Shown one piece after another: positions 5,820 through 12,372 of a DNA stretch of 13,135 nt. The number at the start of each line of letters is the position of its first letter. Position 1 is the stretch's first letter. The notes below the pieces were generated by a model. The model saw only the letters and a program-made list of their open reading frames with translations. It did not search any database and was not told the DNA's origin. Both the position numbers and the translations under genes were made by a program. This DNA comes from Planctomycetota bacterium (GTDB lineage: Bacteria > Planctomycetota > UBA11346): contig JACDGQ010000039.1 in assembly GCA_013821615.1 (NCBI GenBank), positions 1 to 13,135 on the forward strand. The letters are read 5' to 3'.

Positions 5820-6731
5820 ATGATGGTCATGAGCAACCTTTCCCGACCGGTCCTGCTCCTGGCGTGCGCCGCCCTGGCGGGTGCGGTCGACGCCCCGCCT
5901 CCGGAGGCTTCGCCCCCGGCGCAGCCCGCACCCGGGGCGCCGGCGCCGCTCAGCGAGGTCGCGACCACGCCGAAGCCCCAGGGCGACGCCAAGTCCCAGG
6001 ACGACCGTCTGCGCTCGGCGATCTCGGCCTACGAGCCGGTCTACTTCCTGTTCGGCGATCGCGGCGGCGTGGACGCCAAGTTCCAGTTCAGCCTCAAGGC
6101 GCAATTGTTCAGCCCCGCCGGGCTATTCGCGGGCGGTCCGCGGGCGGTGGGCGCGTTCTTCTTCGCCTACAGCCAGACGTCGCTGTGGGACCTGCACGGC
6201 GAGTCCAAGCCGTTCCGCGACTCCAGCTACCGGCCGGAATTGTTCTACTACGACGACCTCGGGCTGTTCGGCCGGGACTCGGGTGTCGGCCTGGCCGTGC
6301 AGTCCGGCTTCGCCCACGAGTCCAACGGCAAGTCCGGCTCGCAGTCGCGCAGCATCAACACCCTCTTCGCCACGCCCATCCTTACCCTTGGTGTGGACGG
6401 CGGAACGCAGCTGACCATCGCGCCGCGGCTGGTCTACTACATCGAGAAGGAGGAGAACGCGGACATCCCCGACTACCGCGGCTATGGCGACCTGCTGCTC
6501 AAGCTGAGCTTGGCCCACGGCTGGCAGTTCTCTGTCGATGGCCGGATCGGCACCGGCGCGCACAAGGGCAGCATCCAGTTCGATGTCTCCTACCCGCTCG
6601 ACCGCATGACCGGAGGCGCGATTTCCGGCTTCCTCGGCCTGCAATACTTCGACGGCTACGGCGAGACCATCCTCGACTACGATCGGCGCGCCGCGTCGCG
6701 CGTGCGCATCGGCTACGTACTGGTGCGCTGA
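5820..6731 (+). CDS. pldA: Outer-membrane phospholipase A (OMPLA)
   Basis: A 303-residue outer-membrane barrel enzyme that hydrolyses phospholipids reaching the outer leaflet. The active site is clear: HESNGKSGSQSRSIN holds H166, S168 and N180, with the H+2 and H+14 spacing of the E. coli triad H142/S144/N156. S176 corresponds to the calcium-site Ser152. K171 stands where E. coli has Arg147. Flanking family blocks are AYSQTSLWDL...PFRDSSYRPELFYY (116-144) and QYFDGYGETILDYDRR (275-290). The N-terminus has a signal peptide (about 1-22, ending LAGA); an LLAC at 13-16 could instead be a weak lipobox. A Pro/Ala-rich linker follows at about 24-45. ATG 5820 has AAGG (5808-5811) eight bases upstream; ATGs at 5823 and 5829 are alternatives. 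It lies ten bases after mlaD and overlaps the next gene tail to tail by 19 bases. Confidence 0.93.
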   Translation: MMVMSNLSRPVLLLACAALAGAVDAPPPEASPPAQPAPGAPAPLSEVATTPKPQGDAKSQDDRLRSAISAYEPVYFLFGDRGGVDAKFQFSLKAQLFSPAGLFAGGPRAVGAFFFAYSQTSLWDLHGESKPFRDSSYRPELFYYDDLGLFGRDSGVGLAVQSGFAHESNGKSGSQSRSINTLFATPILTLGVDGGTQLTIAPRLVYYIEKEENADIPDYRGYGDLLLKLSLAHGWQFSVDGRIGTGAHKGSIQFDVSYPLDRMTGGAISGFLGLQYFDGYGETILDYDRRAASRVRIGYVLVR

Positions 6732-7255
6732 CGGGCGGCACCTGTCGGGGCCGAGCTCCAGGCCAGGCCCACGAGCAGGATGGCGACCGCCGCGGCAAGG
6801 GGCCGCTCCAATCCGCCCGCCCAGTCGAGCAGCGAGGCCATGCCCGTCACCACCGCGAGCGCGCCCAGGGCCGCCTGACGCCGCCAGCCGGGGCAACGCA
6901 CCAGCGCAGCGCCGTTCAGTCGCACCAGCCCATTGCCGATCAGGAAAGACGCCAGGATCAGGCCCGGAATGGCCGGGCGCGGGCTGAGCCGCAGGCATAG
7001 CAGCCCGCCGCCCACCAGGTCGACGAGTCCGCACAGGGTCAGCAGGACGCCGCCCGCGGCGCGGCCGCGTCGCATCCCCCGGTCCACCTGGAGGGCCCCG
7101 CCACCCGCGAACAGCGCGCCGGCAACCGTGAATGGTGCGGCGACCAGCGCGGCGGCCAACGCTCCAGCGGCCAGCAGCGCGAACGCCATCCACGAGGAAT
7201 CCCCAGCCGGCGCCCGGACCGCTTGCGCCATATGGTTGGGACCTGGACCGGGCAT
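6713..7255 (-). CDS. HdeD/DUF308-like integral membrane protein
   Basis: A 180-residue, very hydrophobic protein with about six membrane segments (roughly 23-40, 41-56, 67-89, 97-118, 128-143, 152-167) and a basic C-terminal tail. The alternation of short helices with repeated small residues and a segment such as ILASFLIGNGLVRL followed by PGWRRQAALGALAVVTGMA resembles the HdeD/DUF308 family, some members of which are linked to acid resistance. This is a pattern judgement, not a motif match, and the function is unknown. The ATG (complement of 7253-7255) has GGAGA nine bases upstream; a TTG at 7276 and an ATG at 7231 are alternatives. Its last 19 bases overlap the end of pldA on the other strand. 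It is divergent from hemX. Confidence 0.65.
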   Translation of the reverse strand: MPGPGPNHMAQAVRAPAGDSSWMAFALLAAGALAAALVAAPFTVAGALFAGGGALQVDRGMRRGRAAGGVLLTLCGLVDLVGGGLLCLRLSPRPAIPGLILASFLIGNGLVRLNGAALVRCPGWRRQAALGALAVVTGMASLLDWAGGLERPLAAAVAILLVGLAWSSAPTGAARQRTST

Positions 7256-7302
7256 CGTCGCAATTCTCCAGGCCAAGCGACAGCGGCAAGCACCGTGCGC
7301 CT

Positions 7303-7337
7303 CAGCCGCCAGCCGCCAGCCGCCAGCCGTCAGCCCG
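7303..7337. repeat. Heptamer array CAGCCGC upstream of hemX
   Basis: CAGCCGC is repeated three times (7303-7323), followed by CAGCCGT and CAGCCCG, giving five tandem heptamers. The array lies 37 bases before the hemX ATG, in the divergent spacer. The same heptamer family appears in opposite orientation at the end of hemA (9451-9475), so the two copies bracket the hemX-hemA pair. Confidence 0.8.
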
Positions 7338-7374
7338 TTGTGGCCCTGCCCTCGCGGTCTACGCTCGGACGCCG

Positions 7375-8181
7375 ATGCACCTCCTCGCCGTCATCCTCAT
7401 CGCTGGCGCCGGCCTCTGCTACTGCGCGGCGGCCGTGCTGCGCTGGCGGCAAATGGGCCGTCAGGACGATCCGCGCGCGGGCTACCTGTGGCCGGTGTGG
7501 GTGGGCCTCGGCTTACACACCGCGAGCATGATCCTGAGCCTGCTCGAGCCCAGCGAGCGCGACTTCGCCTACGGCGTGCTCGGGGTGTGGGCCGCGGTGG
7601 CCAGCCTGCTGTTCTTCAACCGCTACCTGGCGGTGCCGAGCCGCAGCCTGCTGGTGCTGCCGGTCGGTGGCATGGCCCTGCTGGTGGCGATGTCCGCGCT
7701 CGCCGGCCCGCCGCCCGGTCCCGTCCACGATCCCATCCCGGCCGCCACCGGTACGCCGCTGATCGTCCTGGTGCACGTGGTGTTCATGTCCGCGCATCTC
7801 GCCTGCATGCTGGTCTGCGGCGCCTCCGGCGGGCTCTACCTGCTCGCCGCCAAGCAGCTCAAGTCGCCCTCGGTGCGCGCCCTGCGCCTGCCCGCCCTGC
7901 CGCCCCTGGAGCGCTTCACCGAGCGTACCCTGGTCGCCGCCACCGCGCTGTTGCTCGGCGGCCTCGCCACGGGTGGCGCGGCCATGCAGCTGTCGCGCAT
8001 GGTCAGCATCGGCAGTCCGACCATCGTCCTCGCCCTGCTCACCATGGTGCTGCTGGTGGTGGTGCTGGCGCTGCGCGCCGCCGCGCGCATCAGCCGGCGC
8101 GGCATCGCCCTGACCGCGGTGGTGTGCATGCTCGTCGCTGCGCTCGGGGCGGTCAGCCAGCTCGTGGCCAAGCATGGCTGA
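7375..8181 (+). CDS. hemX: HemX/CcsA-like cytochrome c assembly-type membrane protein
   Basis: A 268-residue protein with about eight membrane segments (roughly 2-22, 37-57, 66-84, 92-110, 127-159, 185-206, 214-234, 243-264). The layout and blocks such as VHVVFMSAHLACMLVCGASG, GLYLLAAKQLK and LPALPPLERFTERTLVAATA match the cytochrome c assembly (CcsA/CcmC) superfamily in its HemX form. Histidines H48, H134 and H141 lie in or near membrane segments and are candidate haem ligands. I do not see the Trp-rich WWD motif of true CcsA/CcmC, which favours HemX. In Bacillus and many other bacteria hemX precedes hemA, and HemX is thought to influence the level of glutamyl-tRNA reductase. Its stop overlaps the hemA start by eight bases, implying translational coupling. 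No clear ribosome binding site precedes the ATG. A weak promoter (TTGTGG at 7338, TACGCT at 7360) would give a near-leaderless transcript. Confidence 0.85.
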   Translation: MHLLAVILIAGAGLCYCAAAVLRWRQMGRQDDPRAGYLWPVWVGLGLHTASMILSLLEPSERDFAYGVLGVWAAVASLLFFNRYLAVPSRSLLVLPVGGMALLVAMSALAGPPPGPVHDPIPAATGTPLIVLVHVVFMSAHLACMLVCGASGGLYLLAAKQLKSPSVRALRLPALPPLERFTERTLVAATALLLGGLATGGAAMQLSRMVSIGSPTIVLALLTMVLLVVVLALRAAARISRRGIALTAVVCMLVAALGAVSQLVAKHG

Positions 8182-9463
8182 GCCCGAGCCCGCCGCCCCC
8201 GTCCGCGATTTGCCACTGATGGTGATCGGCGTCGACCACCACCGCACGCCGGTCGAGGTGCGCGAGCGCCTCGCCGTCGACGCCGGCGCGCTCGACGGGC
8301 TGCTCGCTGCGCTGGCCGCGCTGCCCGGCGGCGGCGAGGCGGTGGTGGTGTCGACCTGCAACCGCCTGGAGTGCTACCTGGGCGGGTCGCCCGACCGACG
8401 TCAGGTGCTGACGCTGCTCGCCGAGCGCCAGGGACTCGACACCGAACTGCTCGACCGGCACCTCTACCACCACCAGGGCCGCCACGGCGTGCGCCACCTC
8501 TTCCGCGTGGTCAGCGGGCTCGAGAGCCTGGTCATCGGCGAATACCAGATCGTCCATCAGATCAAGACCGCTTACGATCAGGCGCAGTCGGCCAAGGCCA
8601 CGGGGCCGCTGCTCAACCCGCTCTTCCAGCGCGCCCTGGCGGTGGCCAAGGACGTGCGCAACCAGACCGCGATCGGCAAGCACAAGCTGTCGGTGGCCTC
8701 GGTGGCGGTCGACCTCGCCAAGCACATCCACGGCGAGCTGTCCCAGGCGCGCCTGCTGGTGGTAGGCGCTGGCGAGATCGCCGAGCTGGCGGTGAAGTAC
8801 CTGGTCAGCGCCGGGGTGCGCCAGCTCAGCATCGTCAACCGCAGTCCGGAGCGCGCCACGGCGCTTGCCGCCGATCTGACCACCACCGACTTCAAGCCCG
8901 AGGTACTGCCGTGGTCGGGGCTCGGCGAGGCGCTTGCCGCGCACGACATCGTGGTCAGCTCGACCGCCGCGCCGCACCCGGTGATCCTGGCCAACGACGT
9001 GCGCAGCGCGCGCAAGCGCCGGCGCAGCCCGCTCATGCTCATCGACCTGGCGGTGCCGCGCGACGTCGAGCCGGCGGTGGCAGGGCTCGACGACGTCTAC
9101 CTCTACAACATCGACCACCTCGACGCGGTGGTCGCCTCCAACCGCCAGCTGCGCGTCGAAGAGGTCGACGCCGCCGCCGCCCTGGTCGACTCCATGGTCG
9201 CGTCCTACGCCACCGACGTGCGCCACGACAAGGCGGCGCTGCTCGCCCAGGTCGCCGGCTACTTCCAGGACGTGGTCGCCGCCGAGGAGGTGCGCCTGCG
9301 CGCCAAGCTCGGCCTCGCCGACTCCGCCGACCTGCGCTACGGCCTCGAGCGCGTCGGCAACAAGCTCCAGCACCAGCTGATGCGCTACCTGCGCGAGCAC
9401 GCCGGCGACCCGCAGGCGGAGCGCGTGGTACGGGGCATTCTTGGGCTGCCGGCTGACGGCTGA
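8174..9463 (+). CDS. hemA: Glutamyl-tRNA reductase
   Basis: A 429-residue cytosolic enzyme that reduces glutamyl-tRNA to glutamate-1-semialdehyde with NADPH, the first committed step of C5-pathway haem synthesis. The catalytic cysteine is C62 in STCNRLECY. Other family blocks are GVDHHRTPVEVRE (19-31), GLESLVIGEYQIVHQI (115-130), the NADPH-binding VGAGEIAELA (197-206) with NRSPERA (222-228), STAAPHPVI (263-271), LAVPRDVEP (292-300) and the dimerisation helix region after about 325. Length is normal. The ATG overlaps hemX by eight bases. The gene reads into a heptamer array at its 3' end: the stop codon TGA (9461-9463) is part of a GGCTGAC repeat unit, so the last residues (LPADG) are repeat-encoded. 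hemL, hemC and hemB are not in view. Confidence 0.97.
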   Translation: MAEPEPAAPVRDLPLMVIGVDHHRTPVEVRERLAVDAGALDGLLAALAALPGGGEAVVVSTCNRLECYLGGSPDRRQVLTLLAERQGLDTELLDRHLYHHQGRHGVRHLFRVVSGLESLVIGEYQIVHQIKTAYDQAQSAKATGPLLNPLFQRALAVAKDVRNQTAIGKHKLSVASVAVDLAKHIHGELSQARLLVVGAGEIAELAVKYLVSAGVRQLSIVNRSPERATALAADLTTTDFKPEVLPWSGLGEALAAHDIVVSSTAAPHPVILANDVRSARKRRRSPLMLIDLAVPRDVEPAVAGLDDVYLYNIDHLDAVVASNRQLRVEEVDAAAALVDSMVASYATDVRHDKAALLAQVAGYFQDVVAAEEVRLRAKLGLADSADLRYGLERVGNKLQHQLMRYLREHAGDPQAERVVRGILGLPADG

Positions 9464-9479
9464 CGGCTGTCAGCCCGTC
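9451..9479 (+). terminator. Heptamer repeat and hairpin at the hemA 3' end
   Basis: GGCTGAC occurs at 9451-9457 and 9458-9464, followed by GGCTGTC and CAGCCCG. GACGGCTGAC (9455-9464) can pair with GTCAGCCCGTC (9469-9479) around a GGCT loop, ten pairs with one bulged base. No T-tract follows, so this is at best a non-canonical terminator. The hairpin includes the hemA stop codon. Confidence 0.4.
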
Positions 9480-9486
9480 ATACATG

Positions 9487-9730
9487 GTTCCTCGTCGTCC
9501 GCGGTGGAAACTTTCCGTCCATCGCGGAGAATGCGAAACCTGATCGAACAAGAGGAACGGAGAAACGGAGGAAGACAGGGAGCCAGTGAAATGGTGAATG
9601 GGGGAAAAACGACATCGCCATCTCTTGGCTGGGCTCCGTTACTCCGTTCCTCTTGTTCGATCCTGTCTTTCCTGCTTTGATCGACGAGACCCAAGGAGGC
9701 AATGGGTCAACCACGAATGACGAGGAACCT
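9487..9730. repeat. Nested inverted repeats between convergent hemA and the rhomboid gene
   Basis: An inner pair of 29-base arms (9542-9570 and 9634-9662) is inverted with a single mismatch (position 9563) and separated by 63 bases. Each arm has a 21-base perfect core and ends in a short tandem AACGGAG repeat. An outer pair is formed by GGTTCCTCGTC (9487-9497) and its exact complement at 9720-9730, with weaker similarity continuing inwards for about ten bases. The outer right arm touches the rhomboid stop codon (9730-9732). The region between the convergent genes is otherwise empty of coding signal. It could act as a bidirectional terminator or be a non-autonomous mobile element; neither is proven, and no transposase or terminal direct repeat is seen. 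Confidence 0.85.
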
Positions 9731-10335
9731 CACACCTTCTTCGCGCGCCGGTACTGCCAGCTCGCCAGGATTCCGCCAACGAATCCGCCCAGGTGCATCT
9801 CCCAGCTCACCTGCAGGGTGGGCGCGTGGGTCAGGGTCGGCGGCAGCGCAGCGGTCAGGCCCGATCCGAACAGCACCAGGGTGGCGAGCCCCAGGAAGAT
9901 TGCGAAGAGGTCGCGCCGGAACAGTCCATTGGCGAGCAGGAAGCCCATCAGCCCGAAGATCACTCCGCTCGCGCCGACATGCACCTCGCTGGGATGGTTC
10001 CAGCTGCCGAAGCACCACGTGAAGAAGCCAGCGCAGAGCATCGCATAGCCGACCGCCGCTCCGGTCAGCGCGCGGCTGTAGCCGCAGCTCGCCCAGCCGA
10101 GGATCAGCAGCCCAATGCTGTTCGCTGCGATGTGCGCGAGGCTCCCGTGCAGGAAGTGCGCGGTCAGGATGCCGATCAGGCCATGGAGCTTGCGCGGCCA
10201 AAGTCCGAAGGTGTCGACGAGCGAATACCCGGCCAGGTTCCAGAGCGCGAGCTGGATGATGTAGATCACCCACAACAGCGCGAGCCAGCCCACGACCACT
10301 TGGAGGTCGCCGGCTGGCCCGCGTCTGGATGCCAT
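9730..10335 (-). CDS. Rhomboid-family intramembrane serine protease
   Basis: A 201-residue integral membrane protease with about six membrane helices, cleaving other membrane proteins within the bilayer. The catalytic serine is S123 in VGASGVIFG (120-128) and the catalytic histidine is H181 in EMHLGGFVGG (179-188). HFLHGSLAHIAANSIGLLIL (60-79) carries H68 and N72, the HxxxN pair corresponding to GlpG His150/Asn154. All key residues are present, so an active enzyme is likely; substrates are unknown. The ATG (complement of 10333-10335) lies 30 bases after the OmpA-like gene stop, so the two are probably co-transcribed. No clear ribosome binding site is visible. A five-pair hairpin (GGGCG/CGCCC) falls in the gap. 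The stop codon abuts the outer arm of the 9487-9730 inverted repeat. Confidence 0.93.
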   Translation of the reverse strand: MASRRGPAGDLQVVVGWLALLWVIYIIQLALWNLAGYSLVDTFGLWPRKLHGLIGILTAHFLHGSLAHIAANSIGLLILGWASCGYSRALTGAAVGYAMLCAGFFTWCFGSWNHPSEVHVGASGVIFGLMGFLLANGLFRRDLFAIFLGLATLVLFGSGLTAALPPTLTHAPTLQVSWEMHLGGFVGGILASWQYRRAKKV

Positions 10336-10365
10336 GGAAACGTCGCCCGCAGGGGCGCCTTCGAC

Positions 10366-11001
10366 TTACTTGGGAATGACGATGATCTCGACGCGGCGGT
10401 TCTTGGCGCGGGCGGCCTCGCCGCTGCCGGACGCGACGGCGCGCTCCTGGCCGTAGCCCGCGAAGCCGAGGTCAGCGGCAGGGATGTGGCGCTCGAGCAG
10501 GTAATGCAGCACCGACTGGGCACGACCGCCGGAGAGATCCCAGTTGTCGTCCCACTTGTCCTTGGTGCGGCGGATCGGCTGGTCGTCGGTAAAGCCTTCG
10601 ACGCGGATGTAGTTGTTCTTGTACTTCTCGTTGATCAGCGCGACGACCTTGTTGAGGGTCGACTTGGCGGTCAGGCTGAGGTCCGAGGAACCCGCCTTGA
10701 AGAGGATCGAGTTCTCGATGGTGAACACGATCTCCTTGTTGCGCTCGCCCCAACCGACGCCGGGCAGGTGCTCCTGGATGGCGGCGACCTGCTTGCCGGA
10801 ATTGCCCTCGGTCCGGGTGAGGGTGTCGTGGATGGTCGCAGCGTCCTTGGCCGCCAACTTCTCCTCGAGATCCTTGATCTGGCGCTGGTACTCCTCGATC
10901 TCGACATCGCGGTAGTTGACCGTGCGCGCATCGCCGCAGCCGATCAGGTTGAGGGAGGCGACGGCGACCACGCAGGCGACGAGGAGACGGTAGGTGTTCA
11001 T
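10366..11001 (-). CDS. OmpA/MotB-type peptidoglycan-associated lipoprotein
   Basis: A 211-residue envelope protein. The signal peptide ends in lipobox LIGC (19-22), so Cys22 should be lipidated. A short charged helix with coiled-coil character covers about 33-65. The OmpA-like peptidoglycan-binding domain spans about 90-208, with IENSILFKAGSSDLS (95-109), VEGFTDDQPI (134-143), DNWDLSGGRAQSV (152-164), GYGQERAVA (182-190) and AKNRRVEIIV (199-208). The DNWDLSGGRA form is closer to MotB/TssL-type OmpA domains than to Pal. D139 and the NRR arginines are the expected diaminopimelate-binding residues. The protein should anchor a membrane to the cell wall. A possible promoter lies directly upstream, there is no Shine-Dalgarno sequence, and the rhomboid gene follows. 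Confidence 0.92.
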   Translation of the reverse strand: MNTYRLLVACVVAVASLNLIGCGDARTVNYRDVEIEEYQRQIKDLEEKLAAKDAATIHDTLTRTEGNSGKQVAAIQEHLPGVGWGERNKEIVFTIENSILFKAGSSDLSLTAKSTLNKVVALINEKYKNNYIRVEGFTDDQPIRRTKDKWDDNWDLSGGRAQSVLHYLLERHIPAADLGFAGYGQERAVASGSGEAARAKNRRVEIIVIPK

Positions 11002-11009
11002 GGACAGGG

Positions 11010-11038
11010 TTTCTAGCGGGGTTGGGTGCGCTTGGCAA
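11010..11038 (-). promoter_or_regulatory. Possible promoter for the OmpA-like lipoprotein and rhomboid pair
   Basis: On the minus strand TTGCCA (complement of 11033-11038), a 17-base spacer and TAGAAA (complement of 11010-11015) precede the ATG by eight bases. The -35 matches the consensus at five of six positions and the -10 at four of six. Transcription would begin at about the ATG, giving a leaderless message, consistent with the lack of a ribosome binding site. The arrangement mirrors that before the NUDIX gene. Confidence 0.4.
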
Positions 11039-11100
11039 GATCCGGTTGGAGAATGCCTTGCGTCCAGGCTGGTGAGGCGGAGGGAGGGCGGGAGGGCGGC

Positions 11101-11172
11101 AGGGAGCAGGGAGCAGGGAGCAGGGAGCAGGGGAGCAGGGGAGCAGGGAGCAGGGAGCAGGGAGCAGGGAGA
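11101..11172. repeat. Heptamer array AGGGAGC, ten units
   Basis: Ten tandem units cover 72 bases: four AGGGAGC, two 8-base AGGGGAGC variants, three AGGGAGC and a final AGGGAGA. A purine-rich lead-in with GGAGGGCG repeats lies just before it (about 11079-11098). The array sits between leuB and the OmpA-like gene, both on the minus strand. The plus strand is almost all purine. No facing inverted copy is present in this spacer. Confidence 0.92.
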
Positions 11173-11223
11173 GCGGCGCGGGGTTGGCGATGTCGAGCCT
11201 CTGCTCGCGGCGGAGAGGTCCTG

Positions 11224-12303
11224 CTACTTCGCCCGCAGGTGCCCCAGCACGGCGTCGGCCATCTGCCGGGTCGTGAGGACGGGCAGGCCGGCCTGCTTGA
11301 TGTCGCCGGTGCGCTTGCCGTCCTTGAGCACGGCGCGGATCGCGGCCTCGATGGCGATGGCCTCGGCCTCGAGCTTGAGGCCGTAGCGCAGCAGCAGGGC
11401 GGCGCTGCCGATCATCGCCAGGGGGTTGGCCTTCTGCTGGCCGGCGATGTCGGGGGCCGAGCCGTGGATGGGCTCGAAGAAGCCGACCGGGCCGCCGACC
11501 GAGGCCGAGGCGAGCATGCCGATCGAGCCGGTGAGCTGGCTCGACTCGTCGGAAAGGATGTCGCCGAAGATATTGCCGGTGACGATGACGTCGAATTGCT
11601 TGGGGTCGCGGATGAGCTGCATGGCCGCATTGTCGACGTACATGTGGCTGAGGGCGACGTCGGGGAAGGCCTTGGCGACGCCGATCACGGTGTCGCGCCA
11701 CAGCTGGCTTGATTCAAGCACGTTGGCCTTGTCGACCGAGCACACCTTCTTGCGCCGGCCGCGCGCGATCTCGAAAGCCATCTTGGCGATGCGCTCGATC
11801 TCATAGACGTGGTAGACCTCGGTGTTGTAGCCGCGGCGCTGGGGGCCCTCGCCGTCGATGCCGCGCGGGGTGCCGAAGTAGATGCCGCCGGTCAGCTCGC
11901 GCAGCACCATGATATCCGTGCCGCGCAGCACCTCGGGCTTCAGGGTGCTGGCGTCCAGCAGCTCGTCGAAGACCACCGCGGGGCGCAGGTTGGCGAAGGC
12001 GCCGAGCTCCTTGCGCAGCTTGAGCAGGCCGGCCTCGGGCTTGAGGTGGTGGGCGACTTTCTCCCACTTGGGGCCGCCGATGGCGCCGAAGAGCAGCGCG
12101 TGGCTGTCCTTGACGCCTTTGAGGGTGTCATCCGGCAGGGGTACGCCATGAGCGTCGAGGGCGGCACCGCCGGCCAGGTACTCGGGAAAGGTGAAGGTGT
12201 GGCCGAACTTCTCGCCGATCGCCTGCATGACGCGCACGCCCTCGACGCCGACCTCCTGGCCGATGCCGTCGCCGTGGATGACCGAGATGGTGTAGTTCGC
12301 CAT
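11224..12303 (-). CDS. leuB: 3-isopropylmalate dehydrogenase
   Basis: A 359-residue cytosolic enzyme of leucine synthesis; it oxidises and decarboxylates 3-isopropylmalate with NAD+. Family blocks in order are VIHGDGIGQEV (8-18), LLFGAIGGPKW (70-80), LRGTDIMVLRELTGGIYFG (126-144, Tyr142), VDKANVLESS (190-199, Lys192), YVDNAAMQL (222-230, Asp224), the signature NIFGDILSDESSQLTGSIGM (244-263, Asp248 and Asp252 for the metal) and EPIHGSAPDIAG (277-288), the NAD-type form. Length is normal. The ATG (complement of 12301-12303) has AGGAG ten bases upstream. An in-frame extension to 12735 is possible on paper but has no similarity and runs through the divergent EF-hand gene. leuA, leuC and leuD are not adjacent. 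Beyond the stop only a five-pair hairpin (11194-11207) suggests termination. Confidence 0.97.
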   Translation of the reverse strand: MANYTISVIHGDGIGQEVGVEGVRVMQAIGEKFGHTFTFPEYLAGGAALDAHGVPLPDDTLKGVKDSHALLFGAIGGPKWEKVAHHLKPEAGLLKLRKELGAFANLRPAVVFDELLDASTLKPEVLRGTDIMVLRELTGGIYFGTPRGIDGEGPQRRGYNTEVYHVYEIERIAKMAFEIARGRRKKVCSVDKANVLESSQLWRDTVIGVAKAFPDVALSHMYVDNAAMQLIRDPKQFDVIVTGNIFGDILSDESSQLTGSIGMLASASVGGPVGFFEPIHGSAPDIAGQQKANPLAMIGSAALLLRYGLKLEAEAIAIEAAIRAVLKDGKRTGDIKQAGLPVLTTRQMADAVLGHLRAK

Positions 12304-12321
12304 GGTAAAGCTGCTCCTGGA

Positions 12322-12339
12322 GCGGATTTCGCGGATTTC
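12322..12339. repeat. Tandem 9-mer GCGGATTTC, two copies
   Basis: GCGGATTTC occurs twice in direct tandem within the leuB leader, between the hairpin at 12346-12372 and the leuB ribosome binding site. Two copies only, but it fits the local pattern of short tandem repeats in spacers. Confidence 0.6.
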
Positions 12340-12345
12340 GGGGAA

Positions 12346-12372
12346 GGGCAGCACGGTATGCCCGTGCCGCCC
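12346..12372 (-). promoter_or_regulatory. Hairpin in the leuB leader
   Basis: GGGCAGCACGG (12346-12356) and CCGTGCCGCCC (12362-12372) form an 11-position stem with one central mismatch and a five-base loop. It lies about 45-70 bases before the leuB start. There is no T-tract and no leucine-rich leader peptide that I can find, so attenuation is not supported. It may be a structural element or part of a promoter or operator. Confidence 0.35.

Noticed and set aside
4637..5992. Minus-strand open frame of 451 codons opposite mlaD
   Set aside because: It mirrors the helical repeats of mlaD and has no domain or start signal of its own.
8153..9400. Minus-strand open frame of 415 codons opposite hemA
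   Set aside because: hemA on the plus strand has every family motif; the antisense frame shows only low-complexity composition.
11101..11172. Coding repeat of a surface protein
   Set aside because: The frames translated from the array have no start with a ribosome binding site and no domain; it lies in a spacer.
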